Assembly: GCF_029223885.1 (NCBI RefSeq)
Contig: NZ_CP119411.1
Location: 39,270 to 103,269 of the forward strand
DNA from: Pararhizobium gei
GTDB taxonomy: Bacteria > Pseudomonadota > Alphaproteobacteria > Rhizobiales > Rhizobiaceae
Reading direction: 5' to 3'
DNA: 64,000 nucleotides
Made by a program: the position numbers and the translations under genes. This document shows positions 43,815 through 52,866 of this stretch, one piece after another. Each line of letters begins with the position of its first letter. The first letter of the stretch is position 1. The notes beneath the pieces were generated by a model. That model was given only the letters and a program-made list of their open reading frames with translations, was not told where the DNA came from and made no database searches.

Positions 43815-45152
43815 ATGTTGGCAAAACGTCAGTTGAAGTTAGGGTTCATGCTGCATGGCGTGGGCATGGGATGGGGCGACTGGCGGCATCCGGATGCCGA
43901 CCCGACCGCCAGCACGAATTTCGCCTATTACAAAAAGCAGGCGCAACTGGCCGAGGCGGCAAAGTTCGATTTTCTATTCGTCGCAGACAGCGTCTTCATC
44001 ACGGAGAAATCGAGCCCTCACTACCTCAACCGCTTCGAACCGCTGACCATCCTGTCGGCGCTGGCCGGCGCCACATCCCATATCGGTCTGGTCGCGACCT
44101 TGACCGCCAGCTACAGCGAGCCCTTCAACGTCGCCCGCCAGTTCGCTTCGCTCGATCACATCAGCGGCGGCCGGGCCGGCTGGAATGTCGTGACGTCCTG
44201 GCTTGAGGGAAGTGCGGAGAACTACAGCAAGTCCAAACATCTGGCCCACGATACGCGCTACAGGCTTGCCGCGGAATATCTCGATGTCGTTCAGGGGCTC
44301 TGGGACTCCTGGGAAGACGATGCGCTTGTTCATGATAAGCAGAGCGGCGTCTTCTTTGACCCCGTCAAGCTGCATAAGCTGAACCATAAAGGCGAATTTT
44401 TCCAGGTCAGGGGACCGCTTAACATCGCGCGTTCCGCGCAGGGCCAGCCGGTCATCTTCCAGGCGGGGGCTTCCGAAGACGGCAAGAATTTTGCCGCACG
44501 GCGCTCGGACGCGATCTTCGTGCATCATGAGAATATCGAAGACGGCAGGGCCTATTATCAGGACATCAAGACACGGGCCGCCGCCTTCGGGCGCGATCCG
44601 GACGAAGTGTTCATCCTGCCGGGCATCCGACCGGTCATCGGATCGACGGAGGAAGAGGTCGAGCGCAAGTATCAAGAATTCGCCGGCCTGACGTCGATCG
44701 AGAATGCCCTGTCGATGCTGGGCCGTCCGTTCAACGACTATGACTTTTTGCCGCACGATCTGGATGCGCCCTTTCCGGATATCGGCGCCCATGGTGCAAA
44801 CAGCAACCAGAGCACGTCCGGCAAGATCCTCGCCGTCGCCCAGGCGGAAAATCTTACTCTTCGGCAGACGGCTCTACGCTTTGCAACGCCACGGACCGAA
44901 TTCGTCGGCACACCGGTCCAGGTGGCCGATGCCTTCCAGCGCTGGCTGGAGACGCGTGGCTCGGATGGCTTCGTGGTCAATGTTTCGCTGCCGCGCGAGC
45001 TTGAGGTCTTCGTCGAGACCGTCGTGCCAATCCTTCAGGAGCGCGGCATCTATCGCACCGAATACGAGGCCGAAACCTTCCGCGGCAACCTCGGCATACC
45101 CGTTCCCGTCAATCGTTATTCCAATCCGCAAATCGCCGATGCCGCCGAGTGA
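43815..45152 (+). CDS. NtaA/SnaA/DmoA-family FMN-dependent monooxygenase
   Basis: Four hundred and forty-five residues, the length of the NtaA/DszA group. Segments are [100 protein letters not shown] and [20 protein letters not shown]. Members oxidise nitrilotriacetate, dibenzothiophene sulfone, dimethyl sulfide or similar compounds with reduced FMN. The downstream sulfonate-type importer favours an organosulfur substrate. Confidence 0.92.
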   Translation: MLAKRQLKLGFMLHGVGMGWGDWRHPDADPTASTNFAYYKKQAQLAEAAKFDFLFVADSVFITEKSSPHYLNRFEPLTILSALAGATSHIGLVATLTASYSEPFNVARQFASLDHISGGRAGWNVVTSWLEGSAENYSKSKHLAHDTRYRLAAEYLDVVQGLWDSWEDDALVHDKQSGVFFDPVKLHKLNHKGEFFQVRGPLNIARSAQGQPVIFQAGASEDGKNFAARRSDAIFVHHENIEDGRAYYQDIKTRAAAFGRDPDEVFILPGIRPVIGSTEEEVERKYQEFAGLTSIENALSMLGRPFNDYDFLPHDLDAPFPDIGAHGANSNQSTSGKILAVAQAENLTLRQTALRFATPRTEFVGTPVQVADAFQRWLETRGSDGFVVNVSLPRELEVFVETVVPILQERGIYRTEYEAETFRGNLGIPVPVNRYSNPQIADAAE

Positions 45153-45205
45153 ACCCGGCCCGCAGGCTTTGTCACGTAACCCGGACCTTTGAAAGTTGAA
45201 ACTCC

Positions 45206-46183
45206 ATGACCCATGTTTCACGACGTCTCTTCAGTACCGTTCTCGGTGGCCTGGCCGCCGCCCTTTCCTTCGGCGCGTTCTTTCCGGCTCTGGCTGCGGA
45301 GGATCTCAGCAAAGTCGTACTGCGTGTCGGCGACCAGACAGGCGCGACCCGGGCGAAACTGGAAGCGGCCGGCCTTTTGAAGGACGTACCCTACCGGATC
45401 GAATGGTCGGTCTTTCCGGCTGCGGTCAACTTGCATGAAGCCCTGAAGGCCGATGCCGTCGATATCGGTCAAGCGGCGGATTCTCCCACGGTCAGTGCAA
45501 TAGCCGGCGGTTCGAAGATCAAGGTCGTCGCCAACTTCTCCAATGATGGTCTCGGCAGCAGCATTCTCGTGCCGACGGATAGCCCGATCAAAACGCTCGC
45601 CGATCTCAAGGGCAAGACGATCTCGCCCACCACGCGCGGCAGCGTCGCCCACTACCTCACATTGGGTGCGCTGAAAAAGGCCGGGCTGACGGCGGACGAT
45701 GTCAAACTCGCTTTCCTGACGCCGGCAGACGCCAGTGCCGCCTTCCAGGCCGGGTCTATCGATGCCTGGGGTACTTGGGGCGTCTACAAGGCCCGCACGA
45801 TCGGCACGTTGAAGGCGACGGTACTTCTCGACGGACCGGGTATCAACACCGGCAACTACGTGTTGAGCGCGACCGAAACGGCATTGTCCGATCCGGGCAA
45901 GGTGGCGGCGATCGCCGACTACGTCAATCGCCTCGAAAAGGGCTACGAATGGTCGCTAAACCACAAGGACGCCTATGTCACTTTCTATGCGGGCTTTGCC
46001 AAGCAGGACAAGGCGACCATCGAGAAGATCTATCAGGACGAGGCCGCCTACAAGCGCCAGCCGATCGACGATACCTTCGTCGCATCGCTCCAGAACGTCT
46101 TCGAGACGTGGAAAGAGGCGGGCGTGCTGAAGGGCTCGCTCAACCTCGGCGACTATGTCTATCGCGACATTCCGACCAACTGA
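45206..46183 (+). CDS. Aliphatic sulfonate-type ABC substrate-binding protein
   Basis: Three hundred and twenty-five residues. A leader with Arg pair (HVSRRLFSTVLGGLAAALSF, cut after LAA) precedes an SsuA-like receptor: VVLRVGDQTGATRAKLEAAG, YRIEWSVFPAAVNLHEALKA, DIGQAADSPTVSAIAGGSKI, TLADLKGKTISPTTRGSVAH, AGSIDAWGTWGVYKARTIG. It is distinct from the receptor at 38655, so the two units probably take up different ligands. Confidence 0.93.
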   Translation: MTHVSRRLFSTVLGGLAAALSFGAFFPALAAEDLSKVVLRVGDQTGATRAKLEAAGLLKDVPYRIEWSVFPAAVNLHEALKADAVDIGQAADSPTVSAIAGGSKIKVVANFSNDGLGSSILVPTDSPIKTLADLKGKTISPTTRGSVAHYLTLGALKKAGLTADDVKLAFLTPADASAAFQAGSIDAWGTWGVYKARTIGTLKATVLLDGPGINTGNYVLSATETALSDPGKVAAIADYVNRLEKGYEWSLNHKDAYVTFYAGFAKQDKATIEKIYQDEAAYKRQPIDDTFVASLQNVFETWKEAGVLKGSLNLGDYVYRDIPTN

Positions 46184-46202
46184 GTTCAAAACGGATTTCA
46201 CC

Positions 46203-47093
46203 ATGACCATTGCGGAACTAAGTCCGGTTGCGACGGACAGGGCAAGGGGGCGGAAACGCCTTCGGCCCGAGCGCTCAGGGGCAGACCGGGTGCAACTCCA
46301 ACGGATCGAACCTGTTTCAGTCAAGGGGCAGGGCTTGCCTCGCTGGCTGCGGCGGGCGTCTGGTCCCGTCGCGCTGGTTCTGCTCTGGCATACTCTTTCG
46401 GTGACGGGCGTGCTGCCGGGCGAAGTCCTTGCCGGTCCTTCGACTGTGCTTTCCAGCGCGACAACGCTGATCGAGACCGGCGAGTTGCAGGAGGCCATGT
46501 GGGTTTCCCTCAGCCGGGCGCTTACAGGACTTGCGATCGGCGGCACGATCGGCTTGACGCTGGCCGTAATCTCAGGGCTGTTTCGCCTCGGTGAGGACAT
46601 GGTCGATGCCACCATGCAGATGATGCGCACGGTGCCGAATGTGGCGCTCATCCCGCTTTTGATCATCTGGTTTGGCATCGGGGAAGCGCCGAAGATTGCG
46701 CTTATCGCACTGGCCACCGCCTTTCCGCTCTATCTCAACGTTTATGCCGGCATCCGCAACGTCGACCAGTCGCTGATCGAGGTCGGTCGAACGCTCGGGC
46801 TTTCGCGCTTGGCGATGATCGTCAACGTCGTGCTGCCCGGCGCCCTGCCGAGCGCCTTGGTCGGTTTGCGCTATTCACTGGGCATCGCCTGGCTGGCGCT
46901 GGTCTTCGGCGAGCAGATCAATGCCACCGCCGGCATCGGCTACCTGATGGCGAATGCCCGCGAATTCTTTCAAACCGATGTCATCGTCGTCTGCCTGGTC
47001 GTCTACGCGCTTCTCGGCCTCGCCGTCGATTTCACCGTCCGCACTCTCGAAAAGGTGTTCTTGTCATGGCGACCAGCGTTCAATGGAACTTGA
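46203..47093 (+). CDS. ABC transporter permease (SsuC type)
   Basis: Two hundred and ninety-six residues: a 50-residue charged N-terminal arm, then a six-helix core with PVALVLLWHTLSVTGVLPGE, EAMWVSLSRALTGLAIGGTI, MRTVPNVALIPLLIIWFGIG and the EAA loop (LIEVGRTLGLSRLAMIVNVV). The stop lies 28 bases inside the ATPase frame, indicating coupled translation. Confidence 0.93.
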   Translation: MTIAELSPVATDRARGRKRLRPERSGADRVQLQRIEPVSVKGQGLPRWLRRASGPVALVLLWHTLSVTGVLPGEVLAGPSTVLSSATTLIETGELQEAMWVSLSRALTGLAIGGTIGLTLAVISGLFRLGEDMVDATMQMMRTVPNVALIPLLIIWFGIGEAPKIALIALATAFPLYLNVYAGIRNVDQSLIEVGRTLGLSRLAMIVNVVLPGALPSALVGLRYSLGIAWLALVFGEQINATAGIGYLMANAREFFQTDVIVVCLVVYALLGLAVDFTVRTLEKVFLSWRPAFNGT

Positions 47094-47881
47094 CCAATTC
47101 GCGCCGGCACGCATCTTCGGCGACGCTGATGCCCGGGCCGCAGATCGTGCCGTCACCCGCAGCGGAAACTGCGAACGCGGTGCGGGTTCGAGGGCTGTCG
47201 CGCCGCTTCGGCTCGCGCGATGTTCTGCAGAACCTCAACGTCGATATCGCAGCCGGCGAATTCGTCGCACTGCTCGGGGCAAGCGGCTGCGGCAAGAGCA
47301 CGCTGCTGCGCATCCTTGCCGATCTCGACCGCGAATTCACGGGTGACGTGGAGGTGCCCCATCGCCGCGCCGTCGCCTTCCAGGCGCCGCGCCTGCTGCC
47401 GTGGAAAACTGTCTGGCGCAATGTCGTGCTCGGGCTTCCGGGCGGTGTCGATCGCGCCCGAGCGCTGGAAGCGCTGGAAGAAGTCGGCATCGGCCATCGC
47501 GCCGACCAGTGGCCGAAGGTTCTTTCTGGGGGCGAGGCGCAGCGGGCGTCGCTGGCGCGGGCGCTGGTTCGCGAGCCTGATCTGTTGCTGCTCGACGAGC
47601 CCTTCGCTGCACTCGATGCGCTGACGCGGATCAAGGCTCAGGAACTCGTCGGCGAACTCTGGCAGCGCCACAGATGCGCCGTGCTTCTTGTCACCCACGA
47701 TGTCGAGGAGGCAATATTGTTGTCCGATCGTGTGCTTGTGATGAAGGACGGCGTTATCGCCCACGAGGAGGTCATCGATTTGCCACGCCAGCGCGATGTC
47801 GCCGATCCCGCTTTTGCGAAAATCCGTGGCAATCTGCTGGATTGGCTCGGGGTACGCCACGGAATGCATGGGAATTCCTGA
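47066..47881 (+). CDS. ABC transporter ATP-binding protein (SsuB type)
   Basis: Two hundred and seventy-one residues from the ATG at 47066; an ATG at 47129 would give 250 residues and avoid the overlap. Features are Walker A GASGCGKSTLL, Q-loop FQAPRLLPWKTVWRN, signature LSGGEAQRASLARAL, Walker B LLLLDEPFAALDALT and VTHDVEEAI. The N-terminal 40 residues are unstructured. The stop is one base before the flavoprotein gene, so importer and redox pair are one operon. Confidence 0.93.
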   Translation: MATSVQWNLTNSRRHASSATLMPGPQIVPSPAAETANAVRVRGLSRRFGSRDVLQNLNVDIAAGEFVALLGASGCGKSTLLRILADLDREFTGDVEVPHRRAVAFQAPRLLPWKTVWRNVVLGLPGGVDRARALEALEEVGIGHRADQWPKVLSGGEAQRASLARALVREPDLLLLDEPFAALDALTRIKAQELVGELWQRHRCAVLLVTHDVEEAILLSDRVLVMKDGVIAHEEVIDLPRQRDVADPAFAKIRGNLLDWLGVRHGMHGNS

Positions 47882-47882
47882 G

Positions 47883-49472
47883 ATGAGCGTTTCAAGCAGC
47901 GCGGATACCCTTCATCTTGAAGCCGATGTCCTGATCATCGGCGGCGGCCTCGCCGGAACATGGGCGGCAGCCGCGGCACGCCGGGCCGGGGCTGCCGTCA
48001 TTCTCGCCGACAAGGGCTATTGCGGAACGAGCGGCGTCACTGCAACTGCCGGACCCGGCCATTGGTGGATCCCGCCCGATCCGCCGGAACTGCGGGAAAA
48101 CGCCATCCGCAACCGCCAGAAGACCGGGTTCGGGATCAACGACCCGACATGGATGGCGCGCGTTCTGGCGAAGACCTGGGAAAGCCTGCCGACACTGCAC
48201 GGCTTCTACGATTTTTCCAAGGACGAGACAGGCGCGACCCGTTACCGCGAACTGCGCGGGCCGGAATATATGCGGGCGCTGCGCAAGATGATCGACAGCC
48301 TTGGCGTCACGGTTCTCGATCACTGTCCAGCGCTCGAGCTCCTTCAGCGTCCGGATGGTTCGGTCAGCGGTGCGCGTGGCATCCGGCGCCAGAAGGGCGG
48401 CGCGTGGCAGGTCAATGCCGGCGCGGTGGTGCTGGCCACGGGCGGCACCTCGTTTCTCTCGCACCTGCTCGGCTCCCACACCAATACCGGCGATGGCTAC
48501 CTGATGGCGGCGGAAGCAGGGGCCGAACTCTCCGGCATGGAGTTCACCAATTACTATACGGTCGCCCTTGCCGGCAGCAACATGACACGCTCGATGTCCT
48601 ATGCTTTCGCCACCTATTACGACGAGGACGGCAACAGGTTGCCGATCCCGCCGGGACCCGACATCATCCGGCCGCTGGCCGCGGCCATGCTCAAGGGCAA
48701 GGTGTTCTGCGATCTTAGCCGCACGCCGGAAGACATCCGCGCCAAGGTGCCGATCATCTCGCCCAATTTCATGCTGCCCTTCCGCCGCTGGGGTATCGAT
48801 CCCTACCGCGACAAGTTCGAAGTGACGATGCATGGCGAAGGCACGGTGCGTGGTATCGGCGGTTTGCGCATCGTCTCCGAGGAATGTGGTACCTCCGTTC
48901 CCGGCCTTTATGCGGCAGGTGACGCGGCGACACGCGAGCTTGTCGCCGGCGCGATCTCCGGCGGCGGCAACGTCAATTCCGCCTGGGCGGTATCGTCAGG
49001 ACAATGGGCCGCCGAGGGCGCCACGCGCTTTGCCGCCCGCCAGCGCGGTCGGGATGCGGGACGTCCAATCGGGCAGGCCGGCTTACGTCCGGTCTCGCAG
49101 CATGCGGTGGACCTGCGGGCAACGTTGTCGGTCGTCCAGAATGAAATGCTCTCCTACGACAAGAACATTTTTCGTACCGGTGAAAAGCTGAAACGGTCTG
49201 GAGAGATGCTGGACGATATCTGGAACATCTTCCAGGCCCATGCGCTCGGCAGCGGCGCCGACGTGTTACGCACGCGCGAGACCGCCGCGATGCTGGCCAC
49301 CGCGCGCTGGTCGGCGGCTTCTGCCCTCGCCCGCGACGAAAGCCGCGGCATGCACCAGCGCGACGACCGGCCACAGACGGATGCGCGTCTGGAGCATCGC
49401 ATTCTCGTCGGTGGACTGGGCAAGGTCTGGACCTCCAGGGACCGCGGCAAGCTGCTGGAGCTTGCATCATGA
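47883..49472 (+). CDS. FAD-dependent oxidoreductase, fumarate/APS-reductase alpha-subunit like
   Basis: Five hundred and twenty-nine residues. FAD motif DVLIIGGGLAGTWAAAAARR, then YCGTSGVTATAGPGHWW in the position of the Ser/Thr-Gly-rich loop, LATGGTSFLSHLLGSHTNTG, a GDGYLMAAEAGAELSGMEFT stretch (AGAEL motif of succinate/fumarate/APS-type flavoproteins), and C-terminal GLYAAGDAATRELVAGAISG with GNVNSAWAVSSGQWAAEGA. The helical C-terminal domain is present. Its gene overlaps that of a two-cluster ferredoxin, exactly the AprA/AprB arrangement, but it is shorter than dissimilatory AprA (about 620). It probably transfers electrons to or from a sulfur or organic substrate imported by the same operon; the true reaction is unknown. 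Confidence 0.85.
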   Translation: MSVSSSADTLHLEADVLIIGGGLAGTWAAAAARRAGAAVILADKGYCGTSGVTATAGPGHWWIPPDPPELRENAIRNRQKTGFGINDPTWMARVLAKTWESLPTLHGFYDFSKDETGATRYRELRGPEYMRALRKMIDSLGVTVLDHCPALELLQRPDGSVSGARGIRRQKGGAWQVNAGAVVLATGGTSFLSHLLGSHTNTGDGYLMAAEAGAELSGMEFTNYYTVALAGSNMTRSMSYAFATYYDEDGNRLPIPPGPDIIRPLAAAMLKGKVFCDLSRTPEDIRAKVPIISPNFMLPFRRWGIDPYRDKFEVTMHGEGTVRGIGGLRIVSEECGTSVPGLYAAGDAATRELVAGAISGGGNVNSAWAVSSGQWAAEGATRFAARQRGRDAGRPIGQAGLRPVSQHAVDLRATLSVVQNEMLSYDKNIFRTGEKLKRSGEMLDDIWNIFQAHALGSGADVLRTRETAAMLATARWSAASALARDESRGMHQRDDRPQTDARLEHRILVGGLGKVWTSRDRGKLLELAS

Positions 49473-49831
49473 TCGAACTCCTCCTCGAAGACCGATGCAC
49501 CGCCTGCAACAAGTGCGTCGAAATCTGCCCGACCAACGTGCTTGCGATCGTTCCCAATCAGATTCCTGAGATCGCCCGGCAGGAGGATTGCGAGACCTGC
49601 TTCATGTGCGAGCTCTACTGCCCACACGACGCCATCTATGTCGGGCCGGATTGCGAGAAGCCGCAGCCGGTTGACAAGGCGGCGATCCGCGCCTCCGGTC
49701 TGCTCGGCGAGTTCCGCCGCAACCATGGCTGGGACGAGTGGGCCGGCGATCCGCGCTTTACCAACGAGCACTGGCAGATGGAAAACGTGTTTCTGCGGGC
49801 GCGCGATCTGGCCACCCATACAACGACCTAA
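49469..49831 (+). CDS. Ferredoxin with two [4Fe-4S] motifs (AprB-like partner)
   Basis: One hundred and twenty residues. CTACNKCVEICP (C10, C13, C16, C20) and CETCFMCELYCP (C41, C44, C47, C51) are two complete cluster motifs. The remaining 65 residues (VDKAAIRASGLLGEFRRNHG, WDEWAGDPRFTNEHWQMENV) form a tail like that wrapping the flavoprotein in AprB-type subunits. The start overlaps the flavoprotein stop by four bases, so the two form a stable complex by inference. Confidence 0.92.
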   Translation: MIELLLEDRCTACNKCVEICPTNVLAIVPNQIPEIARQEDCETCFMCELYCPHDAIYVGPDCEKPQPVDKAAIRASGLLGEFRRNHGWDEWAGDPRFTNEHWQMENVFLRARDLATHTTT

Positions 49832-49838
49832 CTCCGAT

Positions 49839-50330
49839 CTAGCTGTGGAGCCTCAACAGGTTGTCCCGGTTGAGACCGAGGCGACTGATGGGTGTTTTTG
49901 AGTTTAGGCTGCTGTGCGGGCGATGCCAATTGTACATATGGGTCCAGTTCGGCAGATGCGATTTTCGGTGCCCTGACGATTGGTATGCGCATGCATAGGC
50001 CCATTCCCGCAGTGCCGTCTGAATGAAGCGCTCGGACTTGCCGTTGGTTTTGGGTGTGTAGGGCTTGGTGCGGATGTGCTTAAGGCCGAGCGTCTGTCAG
50101 GCTTTTGCGAACTGCCCCGACTTTGTAGCAGGAGCCGTTGTCGGTCATCACCCGCGTCACGGTGATGCCGAGGCTGTTGTAATAGGCGACGGCCGCCTTG
50201 AGGAAGGCAACCGCACTGACGGCCTTTTCGTCCGGAAAGATGTCGGTGAAGGCGATGCGGGAGACGTCATCGATTGAGACATGGAGAATGGCGCGAGATG
50301 CTTGCGGGGCAGTAGACATGGGAGGCTCCG
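49839..50330 (-). pseudogene. IS481-family transposase remnant
   Basis: The C-terminal end in one frame is LGLNRDNLLRLHS with a TAG at 49839-49841. Another frame (from about 50330) reads ILHVSIDDVSRIAFTDIFPD, SAVAFLKAAVAYYNSLGITV and TRVMTDNGSCYK. These are the integrase-core D and DNGSC motifs of IS481 transposases. The N-terminal HTH is missing, and the core is frameshifted around 50110. Bases 50331-50410 hold nothing recognised. Confidence 0.85.
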
Positions 50331-50410
50331 ACGAATCAAAGCCTTCCATGAATCATAGCAACACCGTCACGTGCTACAGCTCGCCCAGAAGCTGAAGCGC
50401 GTGCCCTGCC

Positions 50411-51841
50411 CTACGCCAGTGTGTAAGCCGTCTTCACCACGGTGAAGAATTCGGCTGCATATTTGCCCTGCTCGCGTGAGCCGAAGGAGGAGGCCTTGCG
50501 GCCGCCGAACGGCACGTGGAAATCGACACCGGCCGTCGGCAGGTTGACCATCACCATGCCGGCTTCCGAATTGCGCTTGAAATGCGTCGCATGCTTCAGG
50601 CTGGTCGTGGCGATGCCGGCCGACAGACCGAACGGCGTGTCGTTGGCAACGCTGAGCGCCTCGTCGTAATCCTTGACGCGGATCACGGATGCGACCGGGC
50701 CGAAGATTTCCTCGCGCGAAATCCGCATCTGGTTGGTGGCCTCCGTGAACAGGGTCGGCTGGAGGAAGAAGCCCGGATTGTCGCGGGTGATCGTTTCGCC
50801 GCCGAAGGCAAGCTTGGCGCCCTCCTGCTTGCCGATCGCGATATAGTCCGTATCGGTTGCCAGCTGGCGCTCATCAACGACGGGACCGATATGGGTGCCG
50901 GCCTTCAGCGCGTCATCGACGACAAGGGTCTTCAGCTTTTCGGTCAAGGCCGCAACGAACTTGTCGTGGATGCCTTCGGTGACGATCAGGCGCGAGGACG
51001 CCGTGCAGCGCTGGCCGGTCGAGAAGAAGCCCGAATTTGCAGCGGCTTCAACGGCGACGGTGAGATCGGCATCATCGAGCACGACCATCGGGTTCTTGCC
51101 GCCCATTTCCAGCTGGAACTTGCGGTTATGCTCGATGGAGGCCGCAGCGACCCGCTTGCCCGTACCGGTCGAGCCGGTGAAGGTGATACCGGCGAGATCG
51201 GCGCTGTCGAGCATGGCCTGGCCGACGACCGAACCCTTGCCCATGACGAGGTTCAGCACACCCTTCGGCAGGCCGGCGCGGTGGAGGATATCGACGATGG
51301 CCCAGGAGCAGCCGGGCACGAGTTCGGCCGGCTTGAAGACGACGGTGTTGCCGTAGCAGAGCGCCGGGGCGATCTTCCAGGCCGGGATGGCGATCGGGAA
51401 GTTCCATGGGGTGATGATGCCGATAACGCCGATCGGCTCGCGGGTGATCTCGACGCCGATGTTCGGACGAACCGACGGCAGGACTTCACCGGCCAGACGC
51501 AAGGCTTCCCCTGCAAAGAAATCGAAGATCTGGGCGGCACGGATCGTCTCGCCAATCGCCTCGGGAAGCGTCTTGCCTTCCTCGCGGGCGAGCAGCTTGC
51601 CGAGTTCGTCCTTGCGGGCGAGAATTTCATCCGCCGTCTTCTTCAGGATCGCATGGCGTTCGAGAATGCCCGAACGCGACCAGGCGGGAAATGCCGCCTT
51701 GGCGGCGGCGATTGCCGTCTTGGTGTCGTCGAGGCTTGCCCGCGCGTAGAGTCCCACCACCTCATTCGTGTTCGAGGGATTGATGTTTTCGATGGCGTCC
51801 GCGCCCGCAATCCATTCGCCGGCGATAAGATTGTTGAACAT
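50411..51841 (-). CDS. Aldehyde dehydrogenase, alpha-ketoglutaric-semialdehyde/succinic-semialdehyde type
   Basis: Four hundred and seventy-six residues from the ATG at 51841 (a longer frame to 51916 overlaps the upstream gene). Features are NNLIAGEWIAGADAIENINP, PWNFPIAIPAWKIAPALCYG, catalytic Glu in LEMGGKNPMVVLDDADL and Cys in GQRCTASSR (about C279). The PSNTNEVVG and FKPAELVPG segments recall the KGSA/2,5-dioxovalerate dehydrogenases of sugar-acid pathways. It is the last gene of the dehydratase operon and would deliver the pathway product to central metabolism. Confidence 0.88.
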   Translation of the reverse strand: MFNNLIAGEWIAGADAIENINPSNTNEVVGLYARASLDDTKTAIAAAKAAFPAWSRSGILERHAILKKTADEILARKDELGKLLAREEGKTLPEAIGETIRAAQIFDFFAGEALRLAGEVLPSVRPNIGVEITREPIGVIGIITPWNFPIAIPAWKIAPALCYGNTVVFKPAELVPGCSWAIVDILHRAGLPKGVLNLVMGKGSVVGQAMLDSADLAGITFTGSTGTGKRVAAASIEHNRKFQLEMGGKNPMVVLDDADLTVAVEAAANSGFFSTGQRCTASSRLIVTEGIHDKFVAALTEKLKTLVVDDALKAGTHIGPVVDERQLATDTDYIAIGKQEGAKLAFGGETITRDNPGFFLQPTLFTEATNQMRISREEIFGPVASVIRVKDYDEALSVANDTPFGLSAGIATTSLKHATHFKRNSEAGMVMVNLPTAGVDFHVPFGGRKASSFGSREQGKYAAEFFTVVKTAYTLA

Positions 51842-51902
51842 GCGAAGTCTCCCATGAAGAGGATCGGTTCCGACGGTGGGACGTTTGATGAGGCCCGCGA
51901 AT

Positions 51903-52826
51903 TTATTGACTGGCAAAATGTTCGATTAAAGCTTCAACCAACCGGTCGCCCATCTGCTGTCGCGTTTCCCGCGTGCCGCTTCCCATATGCGGCGAGAGCA
52001 CGATACGAGGATCGTTTCTCAGTGCTTCGGGCACGTGCGGCTCCTTCTCGAAGACATCAAGGCCCGCGCCGGCAATGCCATTGCGTGCCAATGTCGCAAT
52101 CAACGCCGCCTCGTTGACAATGGTGCCACGGGAAATGTTGACGAGAAACCCATCCGGGCCGAGCGCGTCCAGAACCTGCTGGTCTATCAGACCGATTGTT
52201 TCCGGCATGGCCGGACAGGTCACGATAAGCAGGTCGGCCCATTGGGCGAGCTCTACGGCGGTGACGAAATAGGCAAGATCCACCGGCTTCTTCCGCGGGC
52301 CTTGATAGGCGATGGTCACTCCCATGGCCTGTAGCCGTTTGGCGACGGCGGAGCCAATATGACCAAGACCGATGATGCCGGTTTTGAGGGATCGCAGCGA
52401 ACGACCGATCGGAAATGTACCGCCATTCTCCCAATTGCCGTCCCGCACGAAATCATGGCCGCGAACAGTGCCGCGCGTCACGGAGATCGCAAGCGCAACG
52501 GCAAGATCGGCCACGTCTTCTGCAAGGATTTTCGAGGTATTGTGAACCGCGATTCCCCTCGCCTGAGCCGCCTCGACGTCGATGCCGTCAAGCCCGGCAC
52601 TGTAGCTGGAAATGATTTCCAGCGCAGGCATCATGTCGAGCATCTCCTTATCGATATGGGCGTGGCGCACGGCGATGCCGCGGATTTTCGGCCCATGCTC
52701 AGCAAGCAACCGTGCGCCTTCGTCATGGTCATTTGGAAAATGCAGGATATCGAAGGCCTCGCTCAGTTCCCGCTCGGTCTTCTCCGGGAGATGCGCGGCC
52801 TGAAGAATTGTGATGTCTTTGTGCAT
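51903..52826 (-). CDS. D-isomer-specific 2-hydroxyacid dehydrogenase
   Basis: Three hundred and seven residues from the ATG at 52826. The NAD motif is GIIGLGHIGSAVAKRLQAMG; the catalytic trio is in VNISRGTIVNE (Arg), LDVFEKEPHVP (Glu) and LSPHMGSGTRETR (His). It belongs to the glyoxylate/hydroxypyruvate-reductase-like group (IISSYSAGLDGIDVEAAQAR). Its position between the RraA-like and KGSA-type genes suggests reduction of a short 2-keto acid (for example pyruvate-level or hydroxypyruvate-level fragment) produced by cleavage of a sugar acid. Confidence 0.92.
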   Translation of the reverse strand: MHKDITILQAAHLPEKTERELSEAFDILHFPNDHDEGARLLAEHGPKIRGIAVRHAHIDKEMLDMMPALEIISSYSAGLDGIDVEAAQARGIAVHNTSKILAEDVADLAVALAISVTRGTVRGHDFVRDGNWENGGTFPIGRSLRSLKTGIIGLGHIGSAVAKRLQAMGVTIAYQGPRKKPVDLAYFVTAVELAQWADLLIVTCPAMPETIGLIDQQVLDALGPDGFLVNISRGTIVNEAALIATLARNGIAGAGLDVFEKEPHVPEALRNDPRIVLSPHMGSGTRETRQQMGDRLVEALIEHFASQ

Positions 52827-52866
52827 GCAACTGCCCTCGCTCGGTGAAAGATGTTCGGTACGGTGG

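Noticed and set aside
47883-49831. Dissimilatory APS reductase (AprAB) of sulfate reducers or oxidisers
   Set aside because: The alpha subunit is about 90 residues short and the context is an aerobic sulfonate importer; only a relative is claimed.
50516-52117. 533-residue plus-strand open frame
   Set aside because: Antisense to the aldehyde dehydrogenase and hydroxyacid dehydrogenase, both with intact catalytic residues.
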